Source: Dasyornis broadbenti
Lineage: Eukaryota > Chordata > Aves > Passeriformes > Dasyornithidae
Assembly: GCA_013397935.1 (NCBI GenBank)
Contig: VZRN01005622.1
Coordinates: 2,249,560 to 2,313,559, forward strand
DNA length: 64,000 bases
Reading direction: 5' to 3'
Below are positions 36,638 to 48,100 of this stretch, piece by piece. How positions within the stretch are numbered: the first letter of the stretch is position 1; the number at the start of each line of letters is the position of its first letter. A program made the position numbers and the translations under genes. Under the pieces are notes generated by a model. That model had not been told where the DNA came from, ran no database searches, and saw only the letters and a program-made list of their open reading frames with translations.

Positions 36638-38301
36638 AACAACCTGTGTGAAAAAGACACCTGTTTTTACAATGCTACTACTGCTGTGAGTACTACACAA
36701 AAAGCATCCTTGGGAGATGCAGACTTTTCAGTGGACAATAACTAAGAACTGAAAGACGGCACGGAATATAACTGCATTCTTCACACTGGCAAAGTAGCAG
36801 TGAAAAACATTCTGAAAACGCTACAGGCAAGTAATTTTGAAGGTAGATAAATGTATATTACTTGCACAGCTGCACTTGGTGGAATTGAAAGAAAAAGCTT
36901 AATAGCTACATACAAGACTGGCTTTTCTAACTACACTATTTAAAAAAAAAATCATTAGTATAGAAAGCTTGAGAGGTAGGAACTTCAAGGTGATAACAAA
37001 CAAGAAGGGCACTTAACTCAGGAGACAACAATGGTGAGCATGATGCTTATTTCTGTGGTATCTGAGCCCCCGAGAGGCTCAAACTAAGGCCAGTAATAAA
37101 CTGAAAACAGCTATCTGCAGTTACAGACCCTTTCGTTTGTTTTTAGAAGTGAAGGCCAAGATGAGAACTTGCGTCTTGTTTCTCGCTGATAACTGAGGTA
37201 AATTCCCAGTTACTTGAGCAGACAGAATACGCCAGGTTATTCTGAGATAGTCTTTTGCCAACAGCCACTCCTGTGTGTTACGCTGCCGTCACACACACCA
37301 GGGCAAGGAGGAAGCACCTCCATTCCTTAAAACAGGTTGGACAAGAGACATCTAGCAGGGCTTGACCTGGATCCTGCAATCCTTCCTTGGTCATGGAAAC
37401 TTAGAGCCAACTCCCCTTCCTCCCTTCTCAAGCGCTGCATCTAACATGGGAAGAGCCAGGTGGGACCTGTGCGTGTTCTCCTCTGGTGTCACACAATTGG
37501 TTGATGAACAGCGTCATTTTTTGCGAGCCCTTTTCAAATGCCGACCCACCAGACTTCACACGGGACATCCAACATGTCAGAGCCAGGACTTGGGCTCACC
37601 AACCCTGGGGCACCACAATGTGGAGCGCTGAGCATCGCCCACCGGCCTGCTGGCAGGTAAGGCATCTTTTCGGGCTTTACTTTGGGGATCGTTATTGCTC
37701 CGAAGTTCAAGCGTTTTGATGCCACACCGGTTCCAAAGAACCAAGCTCAAGTTGTTTCCACACCAGCGCAGAGCCCAGGGCCAGGCGGAGGCGGCTCCCG
37801 CAGCCCGGACGTGGCTCCCGCACGGCAGCACCGCTCGCGTCCCGGCTCCCTCTGGGCCCCAGCAACTCCCGGCGGGCCTGTTTTGTTTCCCTCGCTGCCA
37901 GCGAGCCATGTTGCTCCTCCTCCTCCCTCACCCACGGCCCGGGACGGCCGGGCCCAGCTCGCAGCCCTCCCGGTGCGCCGGAACCCCCGCCCCGCAGCGC
38001 CAGGGCCGGCCCGGCCCGGGGACTCTCCCAGCACCGCCGGTGAGTCACGGCGGGCGGCCCGGGGCCTCCTCCTGCTCCGCTCCCTGCAAGCCCCCGCTCC
38101 GCCGGGACGCGCGGCCCGTGGCCGCGACCCCCACCGGGCTCCCGCTGCCCCGCTGNNNNNNNNNNNNNNNNNNNNNNNNNNNNNNNNNNNNNNNNNNNNN
38201 NNNNNNNNNNNNNNNNNNNNNNNNNNNNNNNNNNNNNNNNNNNNNNNNNNNNNNNNNNNNNNNNNNNNNNNNNNNNNNNNNNNNNNNNNNNNNNNNNNNN
38301 N
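28237..38301 (-). CDS. CHMP2B: CHMP2B, ESCRT-III subunit; coding span with exon 1 not visible
   Basis: CHMP2B polymerises on endosomal and other membranes as part of ESCRT-III and recruits VPS4 for scission and disassembly. It is needed for multivesicular-body sorting and autophagy, and human mutations cause FTD3 and motor neuron disease. Visible coding exons on the - strand, in transcript order: 35203-35112, 32208-32014, 29668-29566, 28588-28482 and 28350-28237. All phases agree. They cover everything from the second base of the Asp codon before IIKEQNRELRG to the stop, about 202 complete codons. The missing start (human MASLFKKKTVD) needs one 34-base coding exon, expected in the N gap 38156-38301. 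The predicted total is 214 residues against 213 in human, the extra one in the Ser/Ala/Thr linker before the C-terminal VPS4-binding MIM (ISDEEIERQLKALGVD). The upper coordinate is the gap edge, not an observed start. Confidence 0.95.
28482..28588 (-). CDS. CHMP2B: CHMP2B exon 5
   Basis: Acceptor TTCTAAG, donor GGCAAG|GTATGG. It completes Ile, then reads NDTLDDIFDASDEEEESQDI and VNQVLDEIGIEISGK. The acidic run is the autoinhibitory region following the ESCRT-III core. The intron to exon 6 is only 131 bases (28351-28481). Confidence 0.96.
28589..29565 (-). other. CHMP2B: CHMP2B intron 4
   Basis: GT-AG intron of 977 bases on the - strand. + strand open frames in it (for example 28973-29344) have no homology and look spurious. 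Confidence 0.85.
29566..29668 (-). CDS. CHMP2B: CHMP2B exon 4
   Basis: Acceptor ATTAATAG, donor AAATGA|GTAAGT. It reads TMQAVNKKMDPQKTLQTMQN and FQKENMKMEMTEEM, plus the first base of the next Ile codon. Essentially identical to human, in the helical core of the Snf7 domain. Confidence 0.96.
29669..32013 (-). other. CHMP2B: CHMP2B intron 3
   Basis: GT-AG intron of 2345 bases, AT-rich. No recognised repeat or gene inside. Confidence 0.85.
32014..32208 (-). CDS. CHMP2B: CHMP2B exon 3: Snf7 core helices
   Basis: Acceptor TTTTTTCACAG, donor GCGAAA|GTAAGG, 65 whole codons, phases 0 and 0. It reads ELEIKKMAKTGNKEACKVLA, KQLVQLRKQKNRTYAVSSKV, TSMSTQTKVMNSQMKMAGAM and SATAK. MAKTG replaces human MAKIG; otherwise substitutions are conservative. 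The basic, amphipathic helices form the membrane-binding and polymerising hairpin. Confidence 0.97.
32209..35111 (-). other. CHMP2B: CHMP2B intron 2
   Basis: GT-AG intron of 2903 bases, AT-rich. No recognised repeat or gene inside. Confidence 0.85.
35112..35203 (-). CDS. CHMP2B: CHMP2B exon 2
   Basis: Acceptor TTTCTTTCCAG, donor CAACTG|GTAAGT. It enters in phase 1 (two bases complete an Asp) and reads IIKEQNRELRGTQRAISRDR, AALEKQEKQL. Human has VIKEQ and AIIRD at the two variable positions. This is the first helix of the ESCRT-III fold. Confidence 0.96.
35204..38155 (-). other. CHMP2B: CHMP2B intron 1 (to the assembly gap)
   Basis: Begins after exon 2 and runs into the GC-rich promoter region. 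It holds a run of 39 A at 36598-36636 and becomes strongly GC-rich from about 37740. Its upstream boundary cannot be placed because exon 1 is not visible. Confidence 0.7.
36598..36636. repeat. Poly(A) run, 39 bases
   Basis: An uninterrupted run of 39 A on the + strand, followed by CAACAAC. It sits in CHMP2B intron 1, so it is poly(U) in the transcript. No AATAAA or retrocopy precedes it, so it is treated as a homopolymer microsatellite. The exact length may be unreliable in assembly. Confidence 0.9.
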
Positions 38302-38580
38302 CGGGCCGCGATCGCCCGCCCGGCTCCGCCTCCCGGCGCCGAGGGGCGGAACGGGGCCGGGCCGGGGCTCCGCGCTGCGCCCGCCCACCCTGCGGGACTT
38401 GGGCAGCCGCCGGCCCGGCAGAGGGATGGGGCAGCGGCTGCTGTTCCTCCCTGCACGATTTCTATTCCTCCCTACGCAGTTTCTCTGTCTGGTCGCCCTC
38501 GTTTGGCCTCTCCGAGCCGCGGGAGAGGCGCTATGAGACCATCCTGGGGACGAGCCCGCAGCCGGGACGGGGCGGTGATG
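37740..38580. promoter_or_regulatory. CHMP2B: CpG island and CHMP2B promoter region
   Basis: GC content rises sharply, with dense CpG on both sides of the N gap. GC boxes include GGGGCGG at 38343-38349 and 38569-38575, and CCCCGCCCCG-type sequence near 37984-37994. A perfect AP-1 consensus TGAGTCA lies at 38041-38047. Position and orientation fit the 5' end of CHMP2B, a housekeeping gene expected to start in a CpG island. No TATA box was seen. Confidence 0.8.
38156..38301. other. Assembly gap (146 N) expected to contain CHMP2B exon 1
   Basis: 146 unresolved bases inside the CpG island. I searched both flanks on the - strand for the conserved MASLFKKKTVD coding stretch followed by a donor in phase 1 and did not find it. 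GC-rich first exons are often lost in short-read assemblies. True gap length may differ from 146. Confidence 0.9.
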
Positions 38581-38700
38581 TCCCGGCTGCCCGCTTCCTG
38601 CCCCGCTCAATGGTTTGGGTTTTCTTCTTCTAATTATTAGAAATTAAAATTAAAACATATTGGAAATTAATTCGGCTCTATGGGTTCGCTGCTTGGTGTT

Positions 38701-38825
38701 CTGAAAACACTGGTTTCGTTGCAAACACCAAGTTTTCGCTGTTTTCCGTGTGTCCCTTTAGTTATTTTGCACTGGTTGTTCTCGGCTGCAATCCAGATCA
38801 TGTGTACACAGATACTCTGGAAATT
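38701..38825 (+). repeat. Diverged direct repeat, copy A
   Basis: Matches copy B at 39530-39658. The first 105 bases (38701-38805) align without gaps to 39530-39634 with about 19 mismatches (about 82% identity by eye). Both then continue with an indel to TGGAAATT. Copy A holds four CpGs that are CA or TG in copy B. Origin is unknown. Confidence 0.85.
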
Positions 38826-39529
38826 CCCCTAAGGCAACCTGGTGCCTGGGCATGTGCAGGGATGTGGGCACAGGTCACTATTAAACACACATTGGGCCAC
38901 TGCCTGTCCCTGTTAGACGAACCGTGAGGTTCGGGATTTTTTGTTCAGGTGCATCCCGGCTCTGGGCCCTCACCCCAAGCCTTTGCTGGGTCTGCAGAAC
39001 TAAATACACACTAGTTTACTAGGATATGCCTTTGTCTGAGGGCCACTGCTGCAGTGGTGCACAAGAATATGGAAAAAGGACTAATAATTTTCTTGGGTTT
39101 CAATGTGTAATTACAAGCCTTAATTTTTAATAAGGTAGTTTATAACATAGCTGTGGTTTCATCACTGGCTATTACCTACATATGCATCATGCCCTTAGAA
39201 AACAGAAAGAGGACCTTTATTAAAAAATACAGAGCTGTAGGTTTGAATACCAGCTAGATATAACTTCCCTTATGTTGAACTGTTGGGGGGGATTATGTTA
39301 ATGTGCAAGGAAAAAAAGAAGTGACTGGAATGTAGTAATGCATTTTGATGGCTAGATATAAATTCAACCCGAGAAATAATTTTAAGTTTATGGTTGCAGT
39401 ACCCTAATAAACCACGCTTTTATAACCTTGCATGGAAAAACCATCTATTAGAATATTATAATAGCACTGTAAGGATGTATGTGGACATAGGAAGGTACAG
39501 ACGTGTTTGGTGTCACATTCCTCGATTTT

Positions 39530-39658
39530 CTGAAAACACTGATTTCATTGTAAATAGCAAGTTTTCATTGTTTTGCATATGTTCCTTTAGTTATTTTTCA
39601 CTGATTTTTCCTGGCTGAAACTCAGATCATGTGTGATGACATAGATACAGTGGAAATT
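39530..39658 (+). repeat. Diverged direct repeat, copy B
   Basis: Second copy of the repeat at 38701-38825, about 830 bases away in the same orientation. It begins CTGAAAACACTG like copy A and shares blocks such as CCTTTAGTTATTTT and CAGATCATGTGT. No CpG remains at the four aligned CpG positions. Confidence 0.85.
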
Positions 39659-42600
39659 TAGCGATTCTCTATAGGGCAAGTTAAATAAAATACATTGTAG
39701 AAGTTTATCCCTGTATGTCTGTACTCTTTGTTAGGTCAGATCAGTCAGACATGGGTTAGTAAGCAAGACTGGAATCCTGGTTTTGAAAATGCACAGATGA
39801 GGGGGAGGAGAGCACTTGTAATTTAGATTCAGATCCCCACTTTCCTTGAGAGAGAGAGGCTGGGCAGCTTAACTACGGGATACTCCTAAATTGTGCTAAT
39901 TAGCTGTGAGACCAGAAATGCATTTTTCCGTAATATTTCTTCATGAATGTTTAATTGTGATGAGATAAACAAAGATGTCCATAATAGGCTTCATGACTGC
40001 AGTAAATACATTACGTCTGGGCTATTGCTTGCCAGGATTTACTTTTCTGTGTTATAAGCCTGAATGCTGGGATGCTATTGCATGTATTGGTAGCAGTGAT
40101 AGGAGAAGCCCTCAAATTTATCTTTTAAATTAACAATGTTTAAATATCAGTGTTTCTTTTAGATTCTGACTTGGTTCAGGATCTAATCACCAATCAAAAT
40201 GTAAAAAAAAAAAAAAAAAGAAAGAAATCTTACTTCTTTATGCAACAGACAAACTTTAAAAATCAATCAGATGGAATAAATAACCTTTCCTTAGTGACTG
40301 TATGCAAATATCACTAGCAAACCAAAGCAGGGACTATGTGTTCTCTGTTTGTTGGATTTAGAGTAAAACTGGGACACAAAAACTGGTTTAGCAGGATGAT
40401 ACAATATCCTGTATTAATTTGAAAATGAAAACCTTCAAGTCAAAGTATGAAAAATGAATGGATAACAAAAACAGGGTCATAGGAGGAAAGCTGGTGTTCA
40501 GTGTTCCAGACTTGTACTTAGGAAAAGGAGGGAGGGTTTGTTTTCAAAGCTATTCTAGATAAGCTATTCTAGCATTGGTGCACTGGAGTGTTTAAGCCCA
40601 TAGTTCATTTAAACCAGATGACAAGGTTCAGTCTGCCTAAATCTAAACATGTTCAGGCGGTCAGATAAAATGGTTGTTATGAAGAGACCCTTAAAAAGTG
40701 GTGCTTTTAGGTACTATTCTATAGTAGATAAAGTGTCTGATGTGAAAAAGAAATCTTTTCCTGACCATGCTCTGAGGAGAAAAAGGAGAGGTGGGCTTTC
40801 AGCCATGTGAGCCTTGAAGAAGCTCTTGAGGTTATGCTTTAAAGCTTTTTAAGCTTTCTGGTCCTAATGAAGGTTACCAGTCTTTCCTATCTCCTTTCCT
40901 AGTGTGAGTAAAACATTGCAAGTGAACTTTCACTGACAACTAAGGCAGACTGTCTTGGGATGCTTTGTGGAGAATGACCCATATTCAGCACTGTTTGATC
41001 TATTCTGGGCCCGTCTAATTCCTGCTCTGCAGATAGAAGGAAATTAAATGAGGGCATGTGTAGTGAAGAATGAAGTGGTTAAGTTGAAAATTACAGAGGC
41101 CTGAGAAAGATAAATGATCAAAGACTGTATAAATGTATTGCTATATTAAAAGCACAGCACTTTACGTGTAGAATAAGATTATGAGGGGAAGTGTTTTTGG
41201 GGCCTCAGCAAGTGGCCACTCTTCTAATTCTGCAATGTTTTACTTTATCCTGGAGGAGCTCCACTGTAATCAAACTACTCACGTAATAGTTTGTGAGATT
41301 GTGCTCTAAAGGCTGTGTGACTTTATACCTTGTCGTGTGAAGGTGGGCTGGGCTGGGAGCGGGACGGAAAGGAGAAAGCAGGGAGAAAATTGCAGACCCT
41401 GTGGAAGCTCAGGCTGCAGTTCACCCCAACACCTGGATCTGCAGTGGCACTGTCTGGGTGTTATGGCTGAGTTAAAAGTGTGGCTCTGCCAAAGCCTGGG
41501 TATCATCATGTTGTCTCTAATTGCACTCATTAGTAATGGAACCTGGAAATGGGAGTGTGCTCTCCACGGTGGGCAGGGCATGGCAACAACTTGCCAGAGG
41601 CACAAAATCCGGGAGGCTTAGGAGGTGAAGGAGGAAGGGACAGGCAAGGAGTGGTGGCCAGCACAAAAGGGCAGAGGGTGTAAATTTTAGAAGAGTAAGG
41701 AGTTAGAAATTGTAGGAATAAATGAAGACAGCCTTGGAGAAGAAGATAAAGAAGATGAAGAGGAACAATCAGGGGAAGTGTTTGTGGCTGTAACGTGGTG
41801 GAGGTTTCCTCCAGTACTGTAGTTCTGCAGTTCTTTTGCCTGTTTTGTTAAAAATGAAATCAGTTATTTATATGTGCAAGTGTTAAAAAAAAGTGTTTTA
41901 TACAGCACGTCTCACCATCACCTTGCAGATTAGACAACTTTCCAGCAACATTTGTGGAAAGCTCATGAGAACTGAAAAATACCTCATTCGTAGGAGGAAA
42001 ATGGGGAGTCATGTTTAGCAAATACCCAGGTATGAAATAACCTTTATAAACACTGAAATGGTTGAAATAGATTTCATAAAAGAAAATTGTCTACAAATAG
42101 TGGCTGTAGTGAATTGCTGTCCAGAAAGAATAATGCCACAATAAATGAGGTGGCAAAGGGAAACAAGTCAGTAAGCTAGAGATCAGTGGGTTATCTATTT
42201 GGAAGTGGTATATAATTCTAAACATGTTAATTAAAAAAAAAAAGTATAGTTTTATGGATTTAGAAAACTGTTGAGGAATGTGGTGAATCTGAAATATGAG
42301 AATTCTTGTTTTCCATCTGTTCACAATGTAAGTAGAACTGGGCATGTATGTGAAGCAGAGAGTGTATTGTTGGTCTTATTCATCACTTAATTGTTTTTTG
42401 CTTTCTCTGTCTGAAAGGATCAATTACCAATAGACTCTTCTAAGCCTTACAGCACACAGGGTGGAAGGGTAGAGGGAAATATACATTTAGGTGTGTAAGC
42501 ATGGCTTGATTTAATTTGTTCTTTGTGAGTACTTGTTGACATCTATGGAGATTGAGATTGTCTTTTTATGAGAGAAGGTATTTGCTATGTGCATGTTTTG

Positions 42601-45071
42601 CTTGATAATCTTCTGAATTCACTTGACAGACCTATGAATAAGCAAAAAAAACCAGCAAAAACAATTCAGAGGAAAACTGTAGTGCCTAAAATGTGAAGCA
42701 TTACTTGAGTTTGCTGAAAAGCTTCTAGTGAACTGGAACCTTGAACATATAAAGGATGCTGTCTTCATCTCAATTTTTTGCTCCTGAAAGCATTTGTGAA
42801 CAATTCTGGTGGGGAAGAAAACTAATTGAAAAAACCCACACAACCCACCCCCAAAAAATCCTCAACAACAAAAAGCAAACCACCAAACTCCCTCATCCTT
42901 CATATGTGCAGAGAGCAGGCATGTTTTTTCTGTTGCACAGAATCAGCCTAACAAAGTAAGATACTTATGAATGCAAGAGTACACCTTACTTTTAGTCACT
43001 TTCAGCATCTTCTTAATGAAGTAAGAGTACTTTAAACTGTTTATTATGGGCGTGAAGTTCAGTACTTTGTGAAGCCCCCTAAATGCCTACCCCCTCCTCA
43101 CAGAAACCTGGTCTTAATTATCACCTTGATTGGTGATAATAGGACACTTTTGACTTGCAGACTGCATCTTTTATAACCTTCATGTCTGATTACAAGGTTT
43201 TTGCTTCGTGGAAGAGCAAATGCTTCCCCATAAAACAGTGCCATTACTTTATACAAGCAGAGTCAGTTTTGCTTCAGTAATCAAGTACAGTAGGACATCA
43301 TATTTCTGTAGGGCATTCATGAAATCAAAGGTTATATTTTTAAGAGCTTTTGCTTGCAAATATAATTTCTTTAAATGACTTTTCCCAGGGAGAAAAGGAA
43401 ATCCAAGCTAGCAACAAAATAGGTAAATACTGTTAGCATTTTATCACAAGCTTCAAGACTTCCTCAAGGCATTAAGTTTGGAAAAAATAGAGTAAGATAT
43501 TATGGGGAGGATATTTATTATTACAAACTGCGAAGTCAACAGGGACTGCTAAATGTTCTTGCAGTCATAATAGCCTATCTCATGTTAATTCTAGCCCAAA
43601 GCTCTGTGACTCTTTATGTGCAGAGATAATGGGGGGTAAAACTGTATTTTTAGTTTAGCAGCAGATTCCTCCCAACCATGGAAAATAAATTAGGGAGCTT
43701 TACAAACTAAAAATGATTTGGGCTTTGAAGGAATTCCCAGCAATAATATACAAGACTTATTACCCTGGGTAGTTAGAGGGTCCCATATGTTTATGGCTGA
43801 TAGTAGTCATTTTGATTGAATATTGCCTCAGCAACTTGTTTTCAAATAATTTGCCTTTAACCCAAGTCTGTTGATCTTAAGGAGAGGACATTTTTGGTAA
43901 TGTTATTCTTGTTTGTACTCGCTATGTGTTTCTTAGATAAAATACAGTGTATTTTGCCCAGGAAAAATGCCATACTAGTGGTGAAGTTGCTATAGTTAAT
44001 TTAGCTGGAGATCACTACACATCAAGGTTTAGCACATCTTGATGTGTTAAAATAGGTTCAGATTTGAGAGTATGGGTGCATTTTTTTTTTTTTCAAGTAA
44101 AAGACACTAGAAGTAGTTGTCCTAAAATAATGCCTTACAAATCTAGAAAATGGAGCTTAAGGTTACTGCTCTTCATTGTTTGTTTTACATTGTTATCTAG
44201 GAACACGGCAGTTTTGGGTTTGGAACGCTGTAAAATGTGTGTGGAAAAAATAAAAGCAATCTATCCCCAAGAGAATATATTGTCCCAAAATAGTAAGAAA
44301 TAGTATGTTAATATCAACAAACTAGACAGAGCAAAGAAAGCAGGGATTAGTTATGTAGCCCTACACATTGTCTATGTATAGGTGTCAAGGTAAAAAGAAG
44401 TTAAGCTTTAGAAAAAAACCCTTTGTCGGTAAGGAGAGCACAAAAGATTCTTGTCAGAAGCAAAATAATAACTGTGTCCTAAAAGCTTAACAAGAATTGA
44501 GGGGAATCAGTGTGGTCTGTGAGGGTGTGGAGTTTGGGAGAGGCCAGGGAAAGCCTTGAAAACACCTGCATTGTTTGTGGTGAACAACCAAAGGAGCCAC
44601 CCAGAAGGAGGCAATGAAAATGGCAATGTGGTCAAAGAAATGATCTACAAAGATGGTCTTTTGGGGTTGCATTTATTGAGTGGAGTTGTCATGGTATTCT
44701 TGCATCCATGTGAAGATAAAGTAATTTTAATATATTTAGGAAAGTTTACATTTCTTTTAAATATAAAGGGAATGGAAAACTCTCTCTTAAAACTGGAAAT
44801 GTCAGTTCAAGGATCTTTTATCTTGGTCTTGTTGTTAATGATTTATATATTTCCCTGGGATTCAGAATGCTTGTCATTTACGCCGTCCTTTGAGAGCAGC
44901 TATAGCTACCCATGGCCCAATCCAACAAAAAATATGTTCATTTCCTCTCTGACAAAAGTATATATAAACCTCAAAGTCACTAGAATCTGCTCTGTAAGCA
45001 TACACTGCCAGAAAGATATATTTTATATTGCATTGGACCCTGAAGTGTTATAAAAAATGGCATATCCCTTT

Positions 45072-45122
45072 TTTCTCTCTTTCTCTCTCTCTTTTTTTTT
45101 TTTTATTTTTTTTTTTTTTTTT
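45072..45122. repeat. T-rich low-complexity tract
   Basis: Pyrimidine tract with TTTCTCTCTCTC followed by two long T runs separated by one A. Simple sequence, no gene. Confidence 0.85.
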
Positions 45123-48100
45123 GGGAGCTTTATGACCAGCAAGACAGCATCAAGCAGTTTATTGCAGACCTGGTTATGCCTTGCAAGAGAGTGGTGTAGT
45201 AGACCCTTGTGCATGCTTTGTTTTCAGCACCAACACTGGAAGCAATTTTGAATCTCATTTGATTTTAGTTGAATCTATGCTTTCTTTGTTGTTTGTGGGA
45301 GCGTCAGTATTTAAAAGAAATTAAACTAATGCTGTTTTCACTGTTTAAAAAAGCATTTAGTTTATTTTTTATTAGTTTAAACTGTATTTTTACATCATGC
45401 TTAACAGTTTCTTTATTAACCCTTTGATGCCATTGCTAGGATAAAACATATGCCATTTCCAGGGATGGGGAGAGGCACTCAGCCGCATGTAAATGAGGAT
45501 TCAATCCTACAAAGCCAGGAAAGACATTTGGGCACATTAATTTCAGCAAGAACTCGATGCATAATCCCTATAGAAGTTAATTGGGATGTTTCTTTGGTAA
45601 ACGAGCCAGCCAGGATCCAGGGAAGTGTCTGTGTCCTTCTGGGAGGCTCAGCTGTCAGTGACGGAAGTGGTGTGAGCAGCCTCTCCTTTGCTCATACAAC
45701 ATCGAGTCTCCTGAGCTGAGCCTTGGAATCTCATTAGATCCTGATTCAGGGAACTTGTCTGGCTTAACCTTTAAATTGCATCTGGAAATGCATCTCTTTA
45801 TGGCGGCTCTTTGTTTTCTTATGTCAAGTTTCTGAAGTGACTGATGTGGCAACTGTTTGCTTGTAAAAGAGCATCCCTAAGTTCACCTACTCCTTGATTC
45901 TGATATGACTGCAGTTGCCAAAAATGTGTGTGACAGTTATGGACCTTGGTCCCATTTTAAAGGGAGAACATGGACCACAGATGGTTCTGATGTCCCAGTC
46001 CCATAAAATTATCCTGAACCTGTACTCAAGGGGTTGATCCTTCTTTCAGCAGAAAAGTCCTTTAATCAGGACTTGCGATATTTTCTCTGCTATCCAGGAG
46101 ATCTCAGTCTCTCCAAATAGGAGGGAGTCCTGTGGCTTGGGGGAAGGCAGCTGGCTGGGAAGTCAGGGAAGAGAAATCTTTGTGATGTGTTTTTTTTTGT
46201 TTTTTTTTTTGTTTTTTTTTTTCAGTAGTGTTTTCTGATTGTAGCTGCTCCTGGGAATTAGCTATTTTGGTTAAAGGACCTGCTCCTGTATAACAGATAT
46301 TTTATATGATGGTGATGGCATTCTGACATGGGCTGTTTTGTTCAGAGTTCTGCTGACTACATCACTTAATAAATGAGATATTTCATCATTAAGTGCCTGA
46401 TCAGAACTAAGGAAATTTGTAATGTTGGCCAAATCCACCAACTTGTAGTTTAGCTGTCACTGCAGTATCAATTACAGATGGTTCTTGTGGTTTTTGTTTC
46501 CATTCACATTCATGGAATGCCTTAATAAAGGGAATAAAAAGAGGATTATCATGCACTTTCCTCTTGTACAGAAATAGATGATACAAGCACATCAATTTTG
46601 TCTCACTTATAAATAGCTCCCGGAAACAGTGGTCTATGAGGGAATAGGGCTGATTGACTCGTTCGTTGTGAATAATTTAGCCTCAAAGATTAGCATTTTT
46701 GTACATGTATTATCCATGGAGAACTGAATTCATCTATTTGTTATTATAATCTTCCATTTAATAGTTTATGAATTGCTGTCTGAATTTTTTGGAGATGTGC
46801 TTAATTCACTGCTTTGTTATACGTGATGTGTGATGGTCCTCTGAGTCATCCTGACAATTTGTGTGTCCCCCCTGGAGAACAGGGACATTCAGCTCGAGAA
46901 CAATGACAGGGTCCATGGTTCTTTGTGGCCACATGAGAAGAGGATTCGTATGCCAGCATTTTTTAGGAAATGGATGTCGTGGGGGGGGGGAAACTCTTCA
47001 GACTTGCAGTGATTGTGAGGGCTGTTTCACAGTGATTTTTTTAAATTCAGGTTTGTGCAAGACCTTGCACAGAGCAAATTCCCCTTTCTTTCGTGAGGAT
47101 GCAGAGTAGCACGGGGTCAGTGTGGCACTGGGAAGTGTGAAGTCCGTAGTTACAGCTCCCAAACATGAAGCACTGCATGCAGAGATAATGGAGAGCTGCT
47201 GAGCAAAGCAGTGCAAGTGCCAGAAACAGGCTGTGTACATTAGCATGTTATTCTACCTATTAAAAAAAATAATAAACCAGGCTTCTCGTTCAGGAATTTC
47301 TTGGATACCTCGATTGAGTTGTGTTCTGTGTGTGCACCTGTGTGTGTCCATTGTAAATATACACACATATGCTGGATGTGTGCCTCAGTTTCCCCCTCTT
47401 ACTCATTGCTGCTCTGGGTGAGAGTGGCCTTGCACAGGTCTGTTTCTCAGCAGCGAATAGTAACAGCAATCCTTTCGCACTTCCTTCTCAAGATGGTTGT
47501 ATTTTATTCCACGTTTCTGAGGTGCTCTGAGCGTGCTGACCATTGGAATGGAAACCCAATAGTGCTTTGGATTGCCAGGGTGCATTAATGAGCACCAGGA
47601 GGAATTAAAGTTATAATCACACAAGCAAATATACAAAGCCACTGAATGTTAGTTTAATGCACTGTTACAGTCGATGTCAGAGCTATAAGATGTTGTATAA
47701 TCAAATAATTTATTAGGCACAGCTGGTTAACTGCTTACAGCAAAACAACCTGTAGCTTAATTGCTCCTTCTATTGCACTGGTTTTCTGCATGGTCCTTCT
47801 GGCCCCAAAACCCAAAGCAGAAAAACCCTGCCTTAGGCTTCCTGAGAGTTGTGCAAGAAACAGTGGGTCATAACTCATCCATGTCAAATTAATGTTGTTG
47901 TCATGGGACACCAGTGGCATAATGAAGGGAGAATAAGGGCATTAAGGAGAGTTAGTCCTTCAATAGGACTTCCCTTCTAATTTCATTGATATGCTAAATA
48001 GAATTGTATCTTTTTTTTTTTCCCCTAAGAAATGATGATAATATTAAATAAATGCTTTGAGGAAGAAATGTGAACCTTGTTGTTTTAAAGTATTAATGAT

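Noticed and set aside
37682..38633. Long open frames (249-312 codons) on both strands across the CpG island
   Set aside because: They run through 146 N and owe their length to GC-rich, stop-poor sequence. None contains the expected CHMP2B N-terminus or any known domain.
43117..43140. Perfect 9-bp hairpin ATTATCACC / GGTGATAAT
   Set aside because: A 9-bp stem with a short loop is expected a few times by chance in 64 kb.
44556..45053. 165-codon + strand open frame in the right-hand intergenic region
   Set aside because: Hydrophobic stretches but no recognisable family. It ends beside a T-rich tract and has no promoter or splice support; longest by chance in an AT-rich 25-kb region.
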